From assembly GCA_002731395.1 (NCBI GenBank), contig PCBQ01000008.1, positions 5,791-19,570 on the forward strand: a DNA stretch of 13,780 bases. Direction: 5' to 3'. This stretch comes from Methanobacteriota archaeon (GTDB lineage Archaea > Thermoplasmatota > Poseidoniia > Poseidoniales > Poseidoniaceae). Positions 11,871 to 13,780 of the stretch are shown here, piece after piece. The notes beneath the pieces are model-generated. The model saw nothing but the letters and a program-made list of their open reading frames with translations. It did no database searches and had not been told where the DNA came from. How positions within the stretch are numbered: the stretch's first letter is position 1; each line of letters opens with the position of its first letter. Both the position numbers and the translations under genes were made by a program.

Positions 11871-13780
11871 TTGACGGATGCATCACGCCTGACGGTCGCC
11901 AAACTCAAGGCGCTGTGCGTGCTTCATGACCTGCCCACAAGTGGACGCAAGGCGGATTTGGTGGAGCGCCTGCTCGAGGCAGGTCTCGACCGTGCCAGCG
12001 TCGGCCTTCCAGATGCCAAGCAGGTTGAGGCGGTCGCTGAAGAAGTCATCTCGCTCGAACTGGAACCGGAACCAGAATCCGTGTCCATCGAGGCCGAACC
12101 TGCTCCGGTGGAGGTTGCCGTCCCCCTTCCCACCGGGCCTGAAGAGGAGGTCTTGGAAGCTGAGGTGCTTGACGCCATCCCGGTTGACGAGGTGCCGGAT
12201 GTTCCATTCGAAGCCCCTCCAGTCGTTCCTCTCCCGGGCGCCAAGACATCGGGTCCAGCCACCCTTCTGGACTTGGTCAAGACCCCCAAGGCCGCGGCCG
12301 TGGTTTTGGTTCTCTTGCTGCTTGGCGCAGGCGGGTACTATTGGGTCGGTCAACAACTCCAACCGGTCACCGTGGATGCCCTGCGTTACGGCGATCGGAT
12401 GGGTTTCGTGCTCGTAGGCGGAGAGCTGACCGCCACCGAAGGTTTCGTTGAACCCGTCATTGAACAACTGGACATAGAGGACGACATTTGCCGCCTCGAG
12501 CTGTCCTTTTCCGGCAAGGGAGACGTCGCGGTGCACCAAGGCACCTTGCTCGACATTCCTTCGCAGGGTTCAGACGATCGTCTCCTCGGCACCGTCAGCG
12601 TGCGTGGAGCCCACGGAGCCGAATGGTTGGCCGTGCAGCAGGAGGCCACCTACGACCTCGATGAGCTGGTCGTTAAGCGGCATTTGCGCTCCATCGTGCC
12701 AGGGTCCAGCGAATGTTCCAGCAGCTCTGCCTCCGCTTCTGGTGCCGCCGAACTCACGCTGACCTCATGGACCGAGATTGGGGACCGAGTCAACCTCCGC
12801 TCAAACGCGAACTGGGAGGTTGACCTCGAAGGCGTGGTCCGCGGTTCGACGACCACCTACGGTGTCGGAGGGCTGCTCGGTTCGTTCGAAGTCTTTGCAC
12901 CGGGCATCGCTATGCTCACCCAGCCTGTGGAGTTGCAATCCTTGGTCGGCTCCGTTCCCATCGAAAAAGGCGCAACAGGCACGGGCCTTGGATGGGATTG
13001 GTCGGTGATTGGCGCGGAGGACTTCGCCGGTAAGCGCATGTGGCGCATCGTCGCGACTCAACCGGATTTGACCACCTATTGCCTTGGGAGCGCGACGCTT
13101 TCGATGTGGGTGGAGGCGGACAATCCTTGGGCCAGCCGACAGACGGTCGACGTCCGTTTGTCGTCCGATAACGCAGGTCAGCAAGACTGCTCAACCCTCT
13201 CGAAACAGCTTGGAGACGCGGTCCTCCCCGACGGCGAATTTCGATTGACCCACACCTTCGAGCGTACTTCCCTGTCGAGAGGAGACGACCGTTTGGACCT
13301 CGGCACGACATACGTCGGTCGTCCAAGCCCAAGTGAACTTGGCGCGCCGGACGAATCGCTGGTGACGTGGACGCGCAACGCCAGCCACGTTCCCGACGGC
13401 GCTCCGGCCGCAACGACCACCTTGGAAGACGCCGTCGCGTGCCTACGATCGATAGGCTCGTCGGCATCCGGTGCCAATGCCGCTTTGGATGACGAGGGAT
13501 ACATTTGGCGTGCAGTGGGTGATTCCGGTGGTGACGTGGACGCGTGGAACCTCTCATGGGTCGGCACCGACGATGCGCACGGCTGGGTGCGGCTGGACGT
13601 CGGAGCCGGTGAAAACGGCACGTGTTCATTCGACAGCAAGGAATCTCAGGACCTTGGCATCGTCTGGAACCGCGAGTCGGCACCTGCCGTGTTGTCGATG
13701 AGCGAGGTGGAAGACATGCTGCTTGCCGAAGGACGGTTCCCGGAATTCGTGGGAAGCAAAGGGCTGTTTGACGCCAACGG
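11871..13780 (+). CDS. SAP-domain membrane protein with large extracytoplasmic region, 3' end outside the window
   Basis: An open frame of at least 636 codons running off the right edge. The TTG at 11871 is the first start after an in-frame stop (11865-11867), and GGAGG at 11856-11860 lies 10 nt upstream. Residues about 4-38 form a SAP/HeH motif (RLTVAKLKALCVLHDLPTSG then RKADLVERLLEAG), normally a DNA-binding helix-extension-helix. Residues 50-130 are an acidic Glu/Pro/Val-rich linker, 142-160 a single membrane helix (AAVVLVLLLLGAGGYYW), and the remainder a long beta-rich section with scattered cysteines and Trp/Asp/Gly-rich blocks, probably repeated beta-sandwich units outside the cell. Lys137/Lys140 before the helix and the SAP motif argue that the N-terminus is cytoplasmic. 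No enzyme motif is seen in the outer part. Confidence 0.8.
   Translation, partial: MTDASRLTVAKLKALCVLHDLPTSGRKADLVERLLEAGLDRASVGLPDAKQVEAVAEEVISLELEPEPESVSIEAEPAPVEVAVPLPTGPEEEVLEAEVLDAIPVDEVPDVPFEAPPVVPLPGAKTSGPATLLDLVKTPKAAAVVLVLLLLGAGGYYWVGQQLQPVTVDALRYGDRMGFVLVGGELTATEGFVEPVIEQLDIEDDICRLELSFSGKGDVAVHQGTLLDIPSQGSDDRLLGTVSVRGAHGAEWLAVQQEATYDLDELVVKRHLRSIVPGSSECSSSSASASGAAELTLTSWTEIGDRVNLRSNANWEVDLEGVVRGSTTTYGVGGLLGSFEVFAPGIAMLTQPVELQSLVGSVPIEKGATGTGLGWDWSVIGAEDFAGKRMWRIVATQPDLTTYCLGSATLSMWVEADNPWASRQTVDVRLSSDNAGQQDCSTLSKQLGDAVLPDGEFRLTHTFERTSLSRGDDRLDLGTTYVGRPSPSELGAPDESLVTWTRNASHVPDGAPAATTTLEDAVACLRSIGSSASGANAALDDEGYIWRAVGDSGGDVDAWNLSWVGTDDAHGWVRLDVGAGENGTCSFDSKESQDLGIVWNRESAPAVLSMSEVEDMLLAEGRFPEFVGSKGLFDAN

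Noticed and set aside
11883..12539. Leftward 218-codon open frame opposite the SAP-domain gene
   Set aside because: The rightward frame is open for at least 636 codons with a SAP motif and a membrane helix; the opposite frame shows neither a family nor a sensible start context.
12916..13683. Leftward 255-codon open frame near the right end
   Set aside because: Composition is Arg/Pro/Ser-rich without domain structure and it lies entirely over the long SAP-protein frame.

Overview
The window reads as a gene-dense piece of an archaeal chromosome, most likely a marine planktonic euryarchaeote of the Poseidoniales (Marine Group II) type. Domain-level support is good: an archaeal/eukaryotic Sec61-beta translocon subunit, the archaeal form of DUF167, a UPF0292 Toprim protein, a Trm4/NSUN2-type tRNA methyltransferase and a XerA-like recombinase. 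The order-level guess is inference from this mix plus high GC (by eye about 60%), very short spacers and large membrane-anchored proteins with extracytoplasmic domains. I see no tRNA, rRNA, CRISPR array or insertion sequence. No gap between genes exceeds about 180 bases.

Left part (1-1568). The 5' end of a leftward gene, probably cytochrome c oxidase subunit II, is cut by the window edge. It is divergent from a rightward pair, DUF167 and a UPF0292-type Toprim protein. The Toprim gene converges on, and overlaps by 39 bp, a leftward Lrp/AsnC-type regulator.

Middle left (1062-5483). The Lrp gene is the last of a three-gene leftward operon: Trm4/NSUN2-like m5C methyltransferase, a signal-peptide membrane protein with a possible redox-dead thioredoxin-like domain, then Lrp. 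Both junctions are 4-nt overlaps (GTGA and ATGA), so the genes look translationally coupled. A polytopic membrane protein is divergent from the methyltransferase.

Middle (5484-8807). A small unknown protein meets Sec61-beta tail to tail. Upstream of Sec61-beta on the same strand is an unrecognised 292-residue protein. Divergent from it is a small basic protein with a helix-hairpin-helix head and a Lys/Ala-rich, histone-H1-like tail, a candidate chromatin protein. A 61-residue basic Cys-containing ORF follows and meets the XerA-like recombinase tail to tail. Both tail-to-tail junctions use the palindrome TGATCA as the two stop codons.

Right part (8896-13780). A RimK-type ATP-grasp ligase with an added C-terminal TrkA-C/RCK_C-like domain runs leftward toward xerA. 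Divergent from it, three genes run rightward: a two-pass membrane protein with a triple AAGPSGPP repeat, a DUF4126 membrane protein, and a long protein cut by the window end that joins an N-terminal SAP/HeH DNA-binding motif to a transmembrane helix and a large extracytoplasmic region.

The genes do not form one obvious pathway. Three themes recur: translation and RNA modification (Trm4, RimK, Toprim), DNA architecture (H1-like protein, XerA, membrane-anchored SAP protein) and the cell envelope (Sec61-beta, the membrane proteins, the oxidase).
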